Positions 33,370 through 42,124 of a stretch of 64,000 nt of DNA are shown here, piece by piece (position 1 is the stretch's first letter; every line of letters begins with the position of its first letter). This stretch comes from Poriferisodalis sp965215815 (GTDB lineage: Bacteria; Actinomycetota; Acidimicrobiia; Acidimicrobiales; Poriferisodalaceae), in the NCBI RefSeq assembly GCF_965215815.1, contig NZ_CBDCEO010000013.1, positions 2,480,001 to 2,544,000 on the forward strand, read 5' to 3'. The notes beneath the pieces were generated by a model that did no database searches, was not told the DNA's origin, and saw only the letters and a program-made list of their open reading frames with translations. A program made the position numbers and the translations under genes.

Positions 33370-33618
33370 ATGCGCACCATGATCGTCTTGACCGACAACC
33401 AGCACGCCCTCGCCAAGCGCAAGGCAGCACAGCATGGAATCTCGCTGTCGGAGTACATTCGCCGGCTCGTTGACCGTGACTTGGAAGAGGCTGCCCCTGC
33501 GCAGAGCATCACGGCCCTCTTTGGGTTGTTCGACGACGGCGGTTCCAACATCCGGGCGAACAAGCATCAGATGATTGGTGAGGCGATCGACAGGCACTAC
33601 GCCGACAAGGGCTTGTGA
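33370..33618 (+). CDS. Ribbon-helix-helix (CopG-like) antitoxin, apparently orphan
   Basis: ATG 33370, 82 residues. The N-terminus MRTMIVLTDNQHALAKRKAA plus HGISLSEYIRRLVDRDLEE is a ribbon-helix-helix DNA-binding domain, and the acidic C-terminal part would bind a toxin such as a PIN (VapC) nuclease. No toxin follows; the next gene is on the opposite strand and ends 22 bp away. It may be the remnant of a vapBC pair or a free regulator. Confidence 0.75.
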   Translation: MRTMIVLTDNQHALAKRKAAQHGISLSEYIRRLVDRDLEEAAPAQSITALFGLFDDGGSNIRANKHQMIGEAIDRHYADKGL

Positions 33619-33640
33619 GTTACCGCAGCAGCGCGCGCTG

Positions 33641-34405
33641 TCAGGCGCACGGGGCGGGGTAGTTCGACCAGGCGGTGACGCCTTGGTAGCCGCCGTCGAC
33701 GGTGATGGTCTGGCCGGTGATGTAGCGGGCCTGGTCGCTGGCGAGGAAGGCGACCACGTCGGCAATTTCTTCGGGCACGCCCCAGCGGCCGAGCGCGATG
33801 TGGCGTTCGAGGCCGTCGGCAAGGCCGGGGATCTCGCGGCCGGCCTCCCACATCTCGGTGATGATGAGGCCCGGGGCCACGGCGTTCACCCGGATGCCGA
33901 AGCGGCCGTAGGTGGCCGCTTGCGAGCGGGTGAGCGAGTCGAGGGCAGCCTTCGTTGCCCCGTAGGTGGGCAGTTCGCTCACGCCGACCGAACCGGCAAT
34001 CGACGACATGTGAATGACCGAGCCATGTCCTCGCTTGCCCATCTGGCGGGCGAGTGCCCGGGTGGTCTCGAGCGGCGCAAGGTAGTTCAGCTGCAGCACG
34101 GCCTGGTCGCCGCCGGGTTCACGCAACTCGCCTCGGCCGGCGTTGTTGACCAGGATGTCGACGCCGCCGAGCGCTTCGACCGCTGCAGCAGCCAACTCCG
34201 CTGAGGCGCCAACTTCGCTCAGGTCGCTGCGGATCACCACCGGGTCGTGCGGCAGCTCGGCAGCGACCCGCTCGAGATCATCAGTCGCACGTGCTGCCAG
34301 CGCGACCCGTGCCCCGTCGGCTGCCAGAGCCCGGGCGCAGTGCTCGCCGATACCCCGGCTCGCCCCGGTCACCAGCGCTGTTCGTCCGCTCAGCCGATCC
34401 GCCAT
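33641..34405 (-). CDS. SDR-family oxidoreductase
   Basis: ATG 34405 (MADRLSGR) is preferred to the upstream ATG 34426. The 254-residue product has TGASRGIG (NAD(P)-binding, about 13), NNAG (about 89), catalytic Ser in HMSSIAGS and YGATK (Tyr-x-x-x-Lys, about 151-155), and a C-terminal GQTITVDGGYQG. This is a classical short-chain dehydrogenase/reductase. The Arg after the glycine motif suggests NADP(H) is possible. Substrate unknown. Confidence 0.92.
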   Translation of the reverse strand: MADRLSGRTALVTGASRGIGEHCARALAADGARVALAARATDDLERVAAELPHDPVVIRSDLSEVGASAELAAAAVEALGGVDILVNNAGRGELREPGGDQAVLQLNYLAPLETTRALARQMGKRGHGSVIHMSSIAGSVGVSELPTYGATKAALDSLTRSQAATYGRFGIRVNAVAPGLIITEMWEAGREIPGLADGLERHIALGRWGVPEEIADVVAFLASDQARYITGQTITVDGGYQGVTAWSNYPAPCA

Positions 34406-34548
34406 GCCTCGATCCTCTCGTCGCACGTCCCGTCGCCCTCAGTCTGCGTCAGGATCGCCTTCGCCCGCTCACGCACACATCGCGGCCGGCTGGACGCCTG
34501 CAGAAAATCCGGATCGGCGACCCCTGCGGAGTGCGTAGCGTCAGGGTC

Positions 34549-35598
34549 GTGGCCACAACGGGAGCTGGCGGCGGGACGCTGCGCATCACGGGCGCCCACG
34601 TTCACTTCGACGGAACGAAGGCGCTCGACGGGGTGGACCTGGCAGTCGGGGACGGCGAAATGGTGGTGCTGCTCGGCCCGTCGGGCTGCGGCAAGACCAC
34701 GCTGCTGCGCGCTGCTGCGGGCCTGCAGCCGCTCGATGCCGGGCGGATCGAACTCGACGGCCGGGACCTGACCGGCCAGCGCCCCGACCAGCGCGGCATC
34801 GGCCTGATGTTCCAAGACGAGGTGCTGTTCCCCCACTACGACGTCGAAGGCAACGTGGCGTTCGGGCTGCGCATGGCCAAGGTGCCGTTTGCCGAACGGC
34901 GCCGACGGGTTGCCGAAGTGCTCGAGCTGGTCGGCTTGGCGGGTTTCGAAGGCCGCGAAGTGGCGACGTTGTCCGGCGGCGAGGCCCAGCGAGTCTCACT
35001 GGCACGGGCGCTCGCCCCCGAACCGAGGGTGCTGTTGCTCGACGAGCCATTCGGTTCGCTGGATCGGTTGCTGCGTGAGCGGCTCATCAATGAGCTGCGG
35101 CCGGTGCTCGATCAGGTGGGCGTCACCGCCGTGCACGTCACCCACGACCATCACGAGGCGTTTGCCCTGGCAGACCGCATCGCCGTGATGGCGACCGGGC
35201 GGCTGATGCGCATCGGCACTCCCGAAGAGGTGTGGACCGATCCTCGCACGGCGCCGGTTGCCCGGTTCCTCGGCCACACCAATGTGTTCGACGACGAAGT
35301 GCCGCCGGTGCTGGCCGACGCTGCCGGTCGAGGCCAGGCCTTCGTCTTGCGTGCCGACCGCATCGAGGTTGCCGCTGTCGATGACGACGGGTTCGACACC
35401 AGCGACGGTCGAGTTGTGCAGCTGCCGGCCGTCGTAGTCCGGCGCCGATTCCGGGGTGATCGCTACGAGCTGCGACTCGAAGCGGACATGGGCGCGACGA
35501 CGACGACGCTGGATGCCATCACACCTCTTGGCCCGATCGTTGGTACCAGCGTGACGCTGCGCATCGGATCCAGCGCGGTCATCCCGCTCGAGGGCTGA
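34549..35598 (+). CDS. ABC transporter ATP-binding protein (Fe3+/thiamine/polyamine importer type)
   Basis: GTG 34549 (VATTGAGG) is chosen as the first start close to the conserved region; GTG 34531 is possible. Walker A GPSGCGKTTLL (about 41), Q-loop FQDEVLF, signature LSGGEAQRVSLARAL, Walker B VLLLDEPFGSLD, H-switch HVTHDHHEA. A TOBE-like C-terminal domain (about 240-349) places it with FbpC/ThiQ/PotA importers. No permease or binding-protein gene is adjacent, so partners must be elsewhere or are lost. Confidence 0.9.
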   Translation: MATTGAGGGTLRITGAHVHFDGTKALDGVDLAVGDGEMVVLLGPSGCGKTTLLRAAAGLQPLDAGRIELDGRDLTGQRPDQRGIGLMFQDEVLFPHYDVEGNVAFGLRMAKVPFAERRRRVAEVLELVGLAGFEGREVATLSGGEAQRVSLARALAPEPRVLLLDEPFGSLDRLLRERLINELRPVLDQVGVTAVHVTHDHHEAFALADRIAVMATGRLMRIGTPEEVWTDPRTAPVARFLGHTNVFDDEVPPVLADAAGRGQAFVLRADRIEVAAVDDDGFDTSDGRVVQLPAVVVRRRFRGDRYELRLEADMGATTTTLDAITPLGPIVGTSVTLRIGSSAVIPLEG

Positions 35599-35644
35599 GC
35601 TCAGCTCGCTGCAACAAACCGCCGCGGCCGGTTCGGGCCAGTGG

Positions 35645-36823
35645 CTAGATGCCGAGGTCCTTCAGGTTGTAGTCCTTGATGGCCTCACGAGCGGCGTCAT
35701 CCCACACGAATTCGTGCTCGCGGCCCACGTTGGGCGCATAGACGAACGGCGTCTCGTCCCCGAAGCGCTTGGCTCGGGCGTCGATCGCCCAGCCGATCAC
35801 CCGGGACCGCTCGGCGATGTACGCGTCGTCATAGAGCGAGATCGGGTTGTGGACGCCGCCGCTGCGCACCCCGTGCACTGAGCGGCGACGGTGGAAGCCG
35901 AAGTTGATGGTGATCCGCGGCCGTTCGGAGGTGTTCGCGAACGAGCCGTGAATGGCCTGACGGCTGGTGATCGCGACGTCGCCTGGGTCGCACACCATCG
36001 GGACCGCGTCACCGAGCCGATCCGAGCCGGTGGCCAGGCACATGGCCTTGACGTCCAACTTGCCCGTGCGATGCGAGCCCGGCACCACCCACAGGCCGTT
36101 CGTGGCATCGCAGCCGTAGAGCTGGGCCATGAAGTTGAAGCCGTGGGTGCCCTCGTCAAGTTCGGGGTGGTCCCAATGGGTCCAGCCGTCCTGATGCCAC
36201 GCCACCGAGCCGCCGAGGCCGGGCTGCTTGATCCACACGACCTCGTTGAACGGCGTGAAGTCGGTTCCGTTCAGCGCCTGCGCGACGCCGAGCAGGCCAG
36301 GGTGCGCGTACACCCGCAAGCAGGCTTCGGAGAATTGCAGCGAGCCGCTGATGATCTGCACCACCCACTCAGGCGCTCCGTCGGGGGCGGCAGGCTCAAT
36401 CATCTTGAAGGGATGACGCCCGTGAGCCACGTCGGTGCCGCCGTAGGGGTCGGTCAGCGGGCGGACGAGTGAGACGGCGCGGCTCTGGTGGCCGGTGCCG
36501 AGCGCGGGACGGCCGTGACGGTCGGTGGTCGCGTCGGGCGCGGTAGGGCAGCGGTCCAGCATGTCGATGACGTCGGCCTCGATGTCGGCCAGCTCGTCAG
36601 GGCCGAGCACCCCAGTGAAGATGTAGAAGCCGCAGCGCGAGTACGCCTCGACGATCTCGGGATGCAGCTGACCGTCGTCGGTGAAGCGGATCGGCCCGCG
36701 ATTGCCGAGCTGCATGGCTCGCTCGGTGCCCGCGGCCCGGTAGGCGACCATCTCGTTCTCGACGTCGCCGTAGCTGACGATGGGCACCTCGGCCAGTCCC
36801 AGCGTTGCTGCACCTGCGCTCAT
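35645..36823 (-). CDS. Phytanoyl-CoA dioxygenase (PhyH) family protein
   Basis: ATG 36823 (MSAGAATLG) is preferred to 36853; a GGGGGTG run lies upstream. The 392-residue product has the Fe(II)/2-oxoglutarate pattern: VAWHQDGWTHW (His-x-Asp, about 210), a distal His in RQAIHGSFANTS and an Arg nearby in RPRITINFGF for 2-oxoglutarate. It should hydroxylate an organic substrate with O2 and 2-oxoglutarate; the substrate is not evident. Confidence 0.88.
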   Translation of the reverse strand: MSAGAATLGLAEVPIVSYGDVENEMVAYRAAGTERAMQLGNRGPIRFTDDGQLHPEIVEAYSRCGFYIFTGVLGPDELADIEADVIDMLDRCPTAPDATTDRHGRPALGTGHQSRAVSLVRPLTDPYGGTDVAHGRHPFKMIEPAAPDGAPEWVVQIISGSLQFSEACLRVYAHPGLLGVAQALNGTDFTPFNEVVWIKQPGLGGSVAWHQDGWTHWDHPELDEGTHGFNFMAQLYGCDATNGLWVVPGSHRTGKLDVKAMCLATGSDRLGDAVPMVCDPGDVAITSRQAIHGSFANTSERPRITINFGFHRRRSVHGVRSGGVHNPISLYDDAYIAERSRVIGWAIDARAKRFGDETPFVYAPNVGREHEFVWDDAAREAIKDYNLKDLGI

Positions 36824-36918
36824 GTCACACCCCCGCACAAGGGTCAGGGGCATGTTGTCGTGCCCCCGCCGTCTGAGTCATTCAACCACGGCCCGTGGGC
36901 CTCCTACCGGGGTTGGTC

Positions 36919-38292
36919 CTAGGTGCCGGGGTCTGGATCCGTTGGCTCGGGCCGGCGCAGCTCGCGTTCGCGGCCGTGTTCGGAGGGTTCCCAGTAGACG
37001 TTGGCCGCGACTTCGTCGGGCCGGTACTGCTGGGGCACCCAGCCGCTCGGATCGTCGTGCGGGTACTGGTAGCCGTCTCCGTGGCCGAGCGATGCGGCGC
37101 CCTGATAGTGGGCGTCGCGCAGGTGGATGGGCACCTCGCCCGCGCCTGCGGTTCGAGCGTCGGCCTTCGCTCGGCTAAGTGCCACGGTGACCCGGTTCGA
37201 CTTGGGGGCTGTGGCCAGACGCACGACGGCGTGTGCCAGATTCAGCTGAGCTTCGGGCAGTCCGACGTACTCGACCGCTCGAGCAGCGGCTTCGGCAACC
37301 AGCAGGGCCGTGCTGTCGGCCATTCCGATGTCCTCCGACGCCAGGATCACCATGCGGCGGGCGATGAACCGGGCGTCCTCGCCGGCATCGAGCATGCGGG
37401 CCAGCCAGTACAGGCCTGCGTCGGGATCCGAGCCGCGCAGCGACTTGATGAATGCGCTGATGGTGTCGTAGTGGCCGTCGGCGCCATAGCGGACGGCCTT
37501 GGCGTCGACTGCGTGCTCTGCGTCGCCGAGGGTGACGCGCAGGTGTGACGTTGCGTGTGCCGGGTCGGCTGGAGGTGTGCCGGCCACAGGCGTGTCGGCG
37601 GAGCCGGCGGCCACGGCGGCTTGACGGCGGGACGCGAGAGCCACGGCAACCTCGGTGCTGGTGAGGGCGTGGCGGCCGTCGCCGCCGCTGCGGGCCGCAA
37701 TGTGGTCGACGGCGTCATCGTCGGCGGTCGCGCCCTCCGCAGCCAGAGCCCTGCCGATCAGCGTTCGCAGCGCAACGTCGTCAAGCGGCACCAGGCGGAA
37801 CAGCGTCGAGCGGGACAGCAGCGGCGGGTTCACCTCGAAGTGAGGGTTCTCGGTGGTGGCGCCGATCAGCACGATCAGGCCGTCCTCGACCGCAGGCAGC
37901 AGCGCGTCCTGCTGGGCCTTGTTGAACCGGTGCACCTCGTCCAAGAAGAGGATCGTGCCCCTGCCGAGCTCCCCGATTCGCAGCCGGGCCTCGGCAATGA
38001 TCTCGCGGACGTCCTTGACGGTGGCGCTGACGGCCGACAGCTCGCAGAACTCTTTGGCAGTGCTGGAGGCGACCACGCGTGCCAGCGTGGTCTTGCCGGT
38101 GCCGGGAGGTCCCCACAGGATTACCGACGACAGGCGATCGGCCTCGATCAGCTCCCGCAGCGGCCGGCCAGGAGCGAGCAGGTGGTCCTGACCCACGATT
38201 TCGTCGAGCGTTGCGGGTCGCAGCCGGGCCGCGAGCGGGGCTTGGCGGGCCAGGCGCTCCCTGCCCCCAGCCTCGAACAGCCCCTCGCTCAC
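36919..38292 (-). CDS. rarA: Replication-associated recombination protein A (MgsA/WRNIP1 family AAA ATPase)
   Basis: GTG 38292 (MSEGLFEAGG) is the natural start; the frame upstream is antisense noise. 457 residues: RPATLDEIVGQDHLL, Walker A GPPGTGKTTLA, Walker B ILFLDEVHRFNK, sensor ATTENPHFE, arginine finger LLSRS, and the C-terminal tetramerisation domain with YDTISAFIKSLRGSDPDA and HYQGAASLGHG. It acts at stalled replication forks. A low-complexity Ala/Pro insert (about 245-270) is not conserved. Confidence 0.95.
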   Translation of the reverse strand: MSEGLFEAGGRERLARQAPLAARLRPATLDEIVGQDHLLAPGRPLRELIEADRLSSVILWGPPGTGKTTLARVVASSTAKEFCELSAVSATVKDVREIIAEARLRIGELGRGTILFLDEVHRFNKAQQDALLPAVEDGLIVLIGATTENPHFEVNPPLLSRSTLFRLVPLDDVALRTLIGRALAAEGATADDDAVDHIAARSGGDGRHALTSTEVAVALASRRQAAVAAGSADTPVAGTPPADPAHATSHLRVTLGDAEHAVDAKAVRYGADGHYDTISAFIKSLRGSDPDAGLYWLARMLDAGEDARFIARRMVILASEDIGMADSTALLVAEAAARAVEYVGLPEAQLNLAHAVVRLATAPKSNRVTVALSRAKADARTAGAGEVPIHLRDAHYQGAASLGHGDGYQYPHDDPSGWVPQQYRPDEVAANVYWEPSEHGRERELRRPEPTDPDPGT

Positions 38293-38375
38293 GCCTTGAC
38301 GGTACGCCGCGGCTCCCGTGCGCCGGCACATCGGGCAGGTGCGCAGCGTCTGCGAATTGTCTCCAGACGTCGTGA

Positions 38376-38771
38376 TCAGAATTCCGGGTGGTCGACCTCG
38401 TAGGAGCGGATGCGCTTGGCGAAGCTCAGGTCGTGCCCGGCGGGATCGGAGATCGGAAACATGCGCTCGCCCCAGGGCGCATCGCGCGGCGGGGCCTGCG
38501 GTTCCAGGCCTGCGTCGAGCGCTTGCTGGTAGAGCTCGTCGACGTCGTCCACGTGGAAGATCGCCCGGCCCCAGCCGGTCTCGGCCTCGGCCGGGCTGTC
38601 CACGGCGATCAGGTTCACGAAACACCCGCCGCTGCGCAGGGTGCTGAACGGTGCATTGTCGCCGCCGTAGCTGAGCCGGAAGCCCAAGGCCAGATAGAAG
38701 CGGACCGATGCCGACATGTCGGGGGTCCGCAAGGTGATCGCATTGATCGACTCGACGCTTGCCACAGCCAC
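38376..38771 (-). CDS. VOC-superfamily (glyoxalase/bleomycin resistance-like) protein
   Basis: GTG 38771 or 38765 starts a 131-residue (or 129-residue) product. It has two beta-alpha-beta-beta-beta modules: ITLRTPDMSASVRFYLALGF, then IFHVDDVDELYQQALDAGLE and a closing ISDPAGHDLSFAKRI. Metal-binding candidates are His in FHVDD and Glu/His positions near the end. The role could be glyoxalase-like, dioxygenase-like or antibiotic binding. It is divergent from the fumarase gene (57 bp apart). Confidence 0.85.
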   Translation of the reverse strand: MAVASVESINAITLRTPDMSASVRFYLALGFRLSYGGDNAPFSTLRSGGCFVNLIAVDSPAEAETGWGRAIFHVDDVDELYQQALDAGLEPQAPPRDAPWGERMFPISDPAGHDLSFAKRIRSYEVDHPEF

Positions 38772-38828
38772 ATTCTCGCGTTGCGAGCCTGTGGCTCGCC
38801 AGCGTGCTCGCCTCCCTAGCCTGAAGTG

Positions 38829-40478
38829 ATGAGCACGTACTCCCACGTGGAACTGCTTCCCACGGGTCCCGCCGATGTGACCTACCGGCACCTCACGTCG
38901 GATCACGTCTCGACCATCACGGCTGCGGGTCGACGTTTCCTGCAGGTCGAACCTGAGGCGCTGCGGCTGCTCACAGCCGAGGCCATGCGCGACATCGCTC
39001 ACTTGTTTCGCACCGACCACCTGGCAGCGTTCGCTGCGATCCTCGACGATCCTGAAGCGTCGGACAACGACCGGTTCGTGGCCCTCGAACTGCTCAAGAA
39101 CGCCAACATTGCCGCTGGGGGAGTGCTGCCCAGCTGCCAGGACACCGGCACGGCGATCATCTGGGGCCACAAGGGCGAACGTGTGCTCACCGGCACCGAC
39201 GACGACCCGGACTTCGACGACGCCGAGGCCATCTCCCAAGGAGTGGCTGACACCTACCTGACGTCAAACCTGCGTTACTCGCAGCTCGCCCCGCTCGACA
39301 TGTTCACCGAGATCAACACCGGCAACAATCTGCCCGCCCAGATCGAGATCTACGCCTCGCCGGGAGACGAATACGAGCTGGTCTTCATGGCCAAGGGGGG
39401 AGGCTCGGCCAATAAGAGCTTCCTGTTCCAGGAGACCAAGGCGCTGCTCAATCCTGAGAGCCTCACCCGCTTCCTTGACACCACCCTGCGCACGCTGGGC
39501 ACCTCCGCCTGCCCGCCGTACCACCTTGCGGTCGTCATCGGCGGCACGTCGGCGGAGTTCGCCGTCAAGGTCGCCAAGTACGCCTCGGCAAAGTATCTCG
39601 ACACCCTGCCCACGGCGGGCAGCGAGGCCGGGCACGGCTTCCGCGACCTCGAGTGGGAGCAGCGCATCCTGGAGCTCACCCGCGAGTTCGGCATCGGGGC
39701 GCAATTCGGCGGCAAGTACTTCTGCCACGACGTGCGGGTGGTGCGCCTGCCCCGCCACGGCGCCAGCTGCCCCGTGGCGATCGCAGTGTCGTGCTCCGCC
39801 GACCGTCAAGCGCTCGGGCGGATCACCGCGGACGGCATCTTCCTCGAACAGCTCGAGACCGACCCGGCCCGCTTCCTGCCCGCCACCGAGGAGCAGCAGT
39901 TGTCGAGCGCCGTCGTGCCGATCGACTTGAGCCAGCCGATGGACGCCATCCTCAACCAGCTCACCCAGCACCCTGTCAAGACCCGGCTGTCGCTGACCGG
40001 CACGCTGGTGGTTGCCCGCGACATCGCCCACGTGAAGCTGAAGGAGCGTCTCGACGCCGGCGACGGCCTGCCCGACTACCTGCGCGATCTTCCCGTGTAC
40101 TACGCCGGGCCTGCCAAGACTCCCGAGGGCTACGCCTCAGGCTCGTTCGGTCCTACCACCGCCGGGCGCATGGACTCCTACGTCGAGCAGTTCCAGGCCG
40201 CCGGCGGCAGCCTCGTCATGCTCGCCAAGGGCAACCGGTCCCGCCAGGTCACCGAGGCGTGCGCCCGCTACGGCGGTTTCTACCTCGGCTCCATCGGCGG
40301 TCCAGCCGCTCGGCTTGCCAAGGACTCGATCCGCAAGGTCGAGGTCCTCGAATACCCCGAGCTGGGCATGGAAGCCGTCTGGCAGATCGAGGTGGAGAAC
40401 TTTCCCGCGTTCATCGTGATCGACGACAAGGGCAACGACTTCTTCAGCGAGGTCTCCACCCCAGTGCACATCCAGTGA
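38829..40478 (+). CDS. fum: Class I fumarate hydratase (4Fe-4S)
   Basis: ATG 38829 follows an in-frame GTG at 38826. The 549-residue product is a full-length FumA-type enzyme: cluster cysteines in LPSCQDTGTA (about 103), TSACPPYH (about 222) and GASCPVAIA (about 316), with FMAKGGGSANKS for substrate binding and a C-terminal swivelling domain with YYAGPAKTPEG and GSFGPTTAGRMD. It interconverts fumarate and malate. It is the first of three TCA-cycle genes in this region. The Fe-S form is oxygen-sensitive. Confidence 0.95.
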   Translation: MSTYSHVELLPTGPADVTYRHLTSDHVSTITAAGRRFLQVEPEALRLLTAEAMRDIAHLFRTDHLAAFAAILDDPEASDNDRFVALELLKNANIAAGGVLPSCQDTGTAIIWGHKGERVLTGTDDDPDFDDAEAISQGVADTYLTSNLRYSQLAPLDMFTEINTGNNLPAQIEIYASPGDEYELVFMAKGGGSANKSFLFQETKALLNPESLTRFLDTTLRTLGTSACPPYHLAVVIGGTSAEFAVKVAKYASAKYLDTLPTAGSEAGHGFRDLEWEQRILELTREFGIGAQFGGKYFCHDVRVVRLPRHGASCPVAIAVSCSADRQALGRITADGIFLEQLETDPARFLPATEEQQLSSAVVPIDLSQPMDAILNQLTQHPVKTRLSLTGTLVVARDIAHVKLKERLDAGDGLPDYLRDLPVYYAGPAKTPEGYASGSFGPTTAGRMDSYVEQFQAAGGSLVMLAKGNRSRQVTEACARYGGFYLGSIGGPAARLAKDSIRKVEVLEYPELGMEAVWQIEVENFPAFIVIDDKGNDFFSEVSTPVHIQ

Positions 40479-40483
40479 CTAGT

Positions 40484-40557
40484 GCGAGCGAAGGGGCTTC
40501 GCCCCCGCTCGCGACAATAGAAGCGAAGGGGCTTCGCCCCCGCTCGCGACAATAGAA
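40484..40557. terminator. Two tandem 35-bp hairpin repeats between convergent genes
   Basis: Units at 40488-40522 and 40523-40557 are identical. Each contains AAGGGGC-TTC-GCCCC and a flanking arm; the first unit with the preceding bases forms GCGAGCG...CGCTCGC around GGGGC/GCCCC (40484-40512). They lie between the fumarase stop and a minus-strand gene end, so a two-way terminator is likely. An exact duplication of a hairpin is unusual and may be a mobile repeat. Confidence 0.75.
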
Positions 40558-40592
40558 GCTTCTGCAGCGAGCGCACCTGCCTTCGCGTCTCC

Positions 40593-41093
40593 TCAGTCGC
40601 GCCAGAACAGCGCCACTTCGATCGGGTTGATATCGCCCACCGTGAACCAGATTGATGCTGCGATGCCCGCCAATGCCAGAAGGATCATCGTGATGACGGT
40701 CGAGCGAGGCAGCTTGCCCTCGGCGTCCGATGGCAAACGCTCGCGCACCTTGCGCAACAGGCGATCCGCCCAGGCCACGTCACGGGCCAGGATCGCCAGA
40801 CCCACGGCGACCACCAGCATTCCCGGTCCAGGCAGCGGCATCAGGATGATGCCGAGCACCACGACGCCAAGTCCGAGTCCAATCCGGGCCAGGCGGATGA
40901 TCGAGTTTTGCCAGGCCTTCTGCCGGGTCGGCTCGCGCTCGCCGGTTGCCAGTTCGGCTTCGATCGCGGCGTGGCGGAAGCGCTCGCCACGTTCGGAACC
41001 CTGTCCGGCGGTGCCGGAGGGTGAGGCGTCGATGTTCATGGTCTCCGCTTCCGGTGTTCCGGCATCGGTTCGCTGGGTCTGATTGTCGTCCAT
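40593..41093 (-). CDS. Putative transmembrane protein of the TIGR02611/PGPGW type
   Basis: ATG 41093, 166 residues. After a polar N-terminus (about 1-62) come hydrophobic segments at about 68-86 and 88-104 with the motif MPLPGPGMLVVAVGLAILAR, the PGPGW hallmark, and a last helix at about 133-153. It is an integral membrane protein of unknown function, common in actinobacteria. Confidence 0.85.
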   Translation of the reverse strand: MDDNQTQRTDAGTPEAETMNIDASPSGTAGQGSERGERFRHAAIEAELATGEREPTRQKAWQNSIIRLARIGLGLGVVVLGIILMPLPGPGMLVVAVGLAILARDVAWADRLLRKVRERLPSDAEGKLPRSTVITMILLALAGIAASIWFTVGDINPIEVALFWRD

Positions 41094-41234
41094 GTTCAGA
41101 TCGAGTCGGCCCTCTCGGACAGTTGAAATGGTTGTCCGATTACTGGCTTGTCCCCGGCGGCAGGGCATCGCGTCGCAATAGTGTGGCGTGCCCGCCCGCG
41201 AAACCGCGCGCAAACCCCACCAGGAGAGCCGACG

Positions 41235-42110
41235 ATGCCCACCGTCGACAAGTCGACCCCCATCAGCTGGACCGTAGGTGATGCCCGCATCACCCGTATC
41301 GCCGAGCTCGAAGTGCATTGGCCCTTCGGCATCCTGCTGCCCGGAGCTGAGGACCTCATCGACGACTACGACTGGCTGCGCCCCGATTTCGTCACCGACG
41401 ACGGCCGCATGCGTCTGTCGATGCACTCGCTGGTCATCGAATCGGCGGGCATGCGCATCATCGTCGACACATGCGTCGGCAACGACAAGTCACGCCCGGG
41501 TGCGCCGCCGTTCGAGAATCTCTCCACCCCGTTTCTCGAAGACCTCGACGCAGCGGGATTCCCACCCGAGACAATCGACGTCGTTGTCTGCACCCATCTG
41601 CATGTCGATCACGTCGGCTGGAACACCCGGCTTGTCGACGGCGCATGGGTACCGACCTTCGGAAACGCCAAGTACCTGTTCGTGCAGGCCGAATACGACT
41701 ACTGGCGAGCGGAGCCGCAGGATTACGGCCCGGTGTTCGAGGACTCGGTGCAGCCGGTCATGGACGCTGAGCTCGCGGAACTTGTGGCTCCCGACCACCG
41801 GATCAACGACGAGGTCTGGCTGGAATCGACGCCCGGCCACACCCCGGGCCACGCCAGCGTGATCATCTCCTCGGCAGGAGAGCGGGCGGTCATTACGGGC
41901 GACATGATCCACCACCCGCTCCAGTTCGCCCATCCCGACCTGGCCTCCAGTGCCGATTACTCCGCCGATGGCACCTCAACCGCAACCCGGCTCGATGCCT
42001 TTCCCCGGTGGTCCGACGGACGGCTCGTCATCGGCACTCACTTCGCCGGGCGCACTGCCGGCCACATCACCGCAACCGACGAGCCCAGCACTTGGCGCTT
42101 CGCCCCCTAG
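41235..42110 (+). CDS. MBL-fold metallo-hydrolase
   Basis: ATG 41235 has an AGGAGAG site. The 291-residue product has the zinc motif CTHLHVDHVGW (H-x-H-x-D-H, about 116-125), a second histidine in TPGHTPGHASV, the bridging Asp in ITGDMIHHPL and a final His in IGTHFAGRT. The family covers lactonases, phosphodiesterases and sulfatase-like enzymes; close relatives are often annotated as quorum-quenching lactonases, which cannot be decided here. Confidence 0.9.
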   Translation: MPTVDKSTPISWTVGDARITRIAELEVHWPFGILLPGAEDLIDDYDWLRPDFVTDDGRMRLSMHSLVIESAGMRIIVDTCVGNDKSRPGAPPFENLSTPFLEDLDAAGFPPETIDVVVCTHLHVDHVGWNTRLVDGAWVPTFGNAKYLFVQAEYDYWRAEPQDYGPVFEDSVQPVMDAELAELVAPDHRINDEVWLESTPGHTPGHASVIISSAGERAVITGDMIHHPLQFAHPDLASSADYSADGTSTATRLDAFPRWSDGRLVIGTHFAGRTAGHITATDEPSTWRFAP

Positions 42111-42124
42111 ACGGGTCGCGGCCC

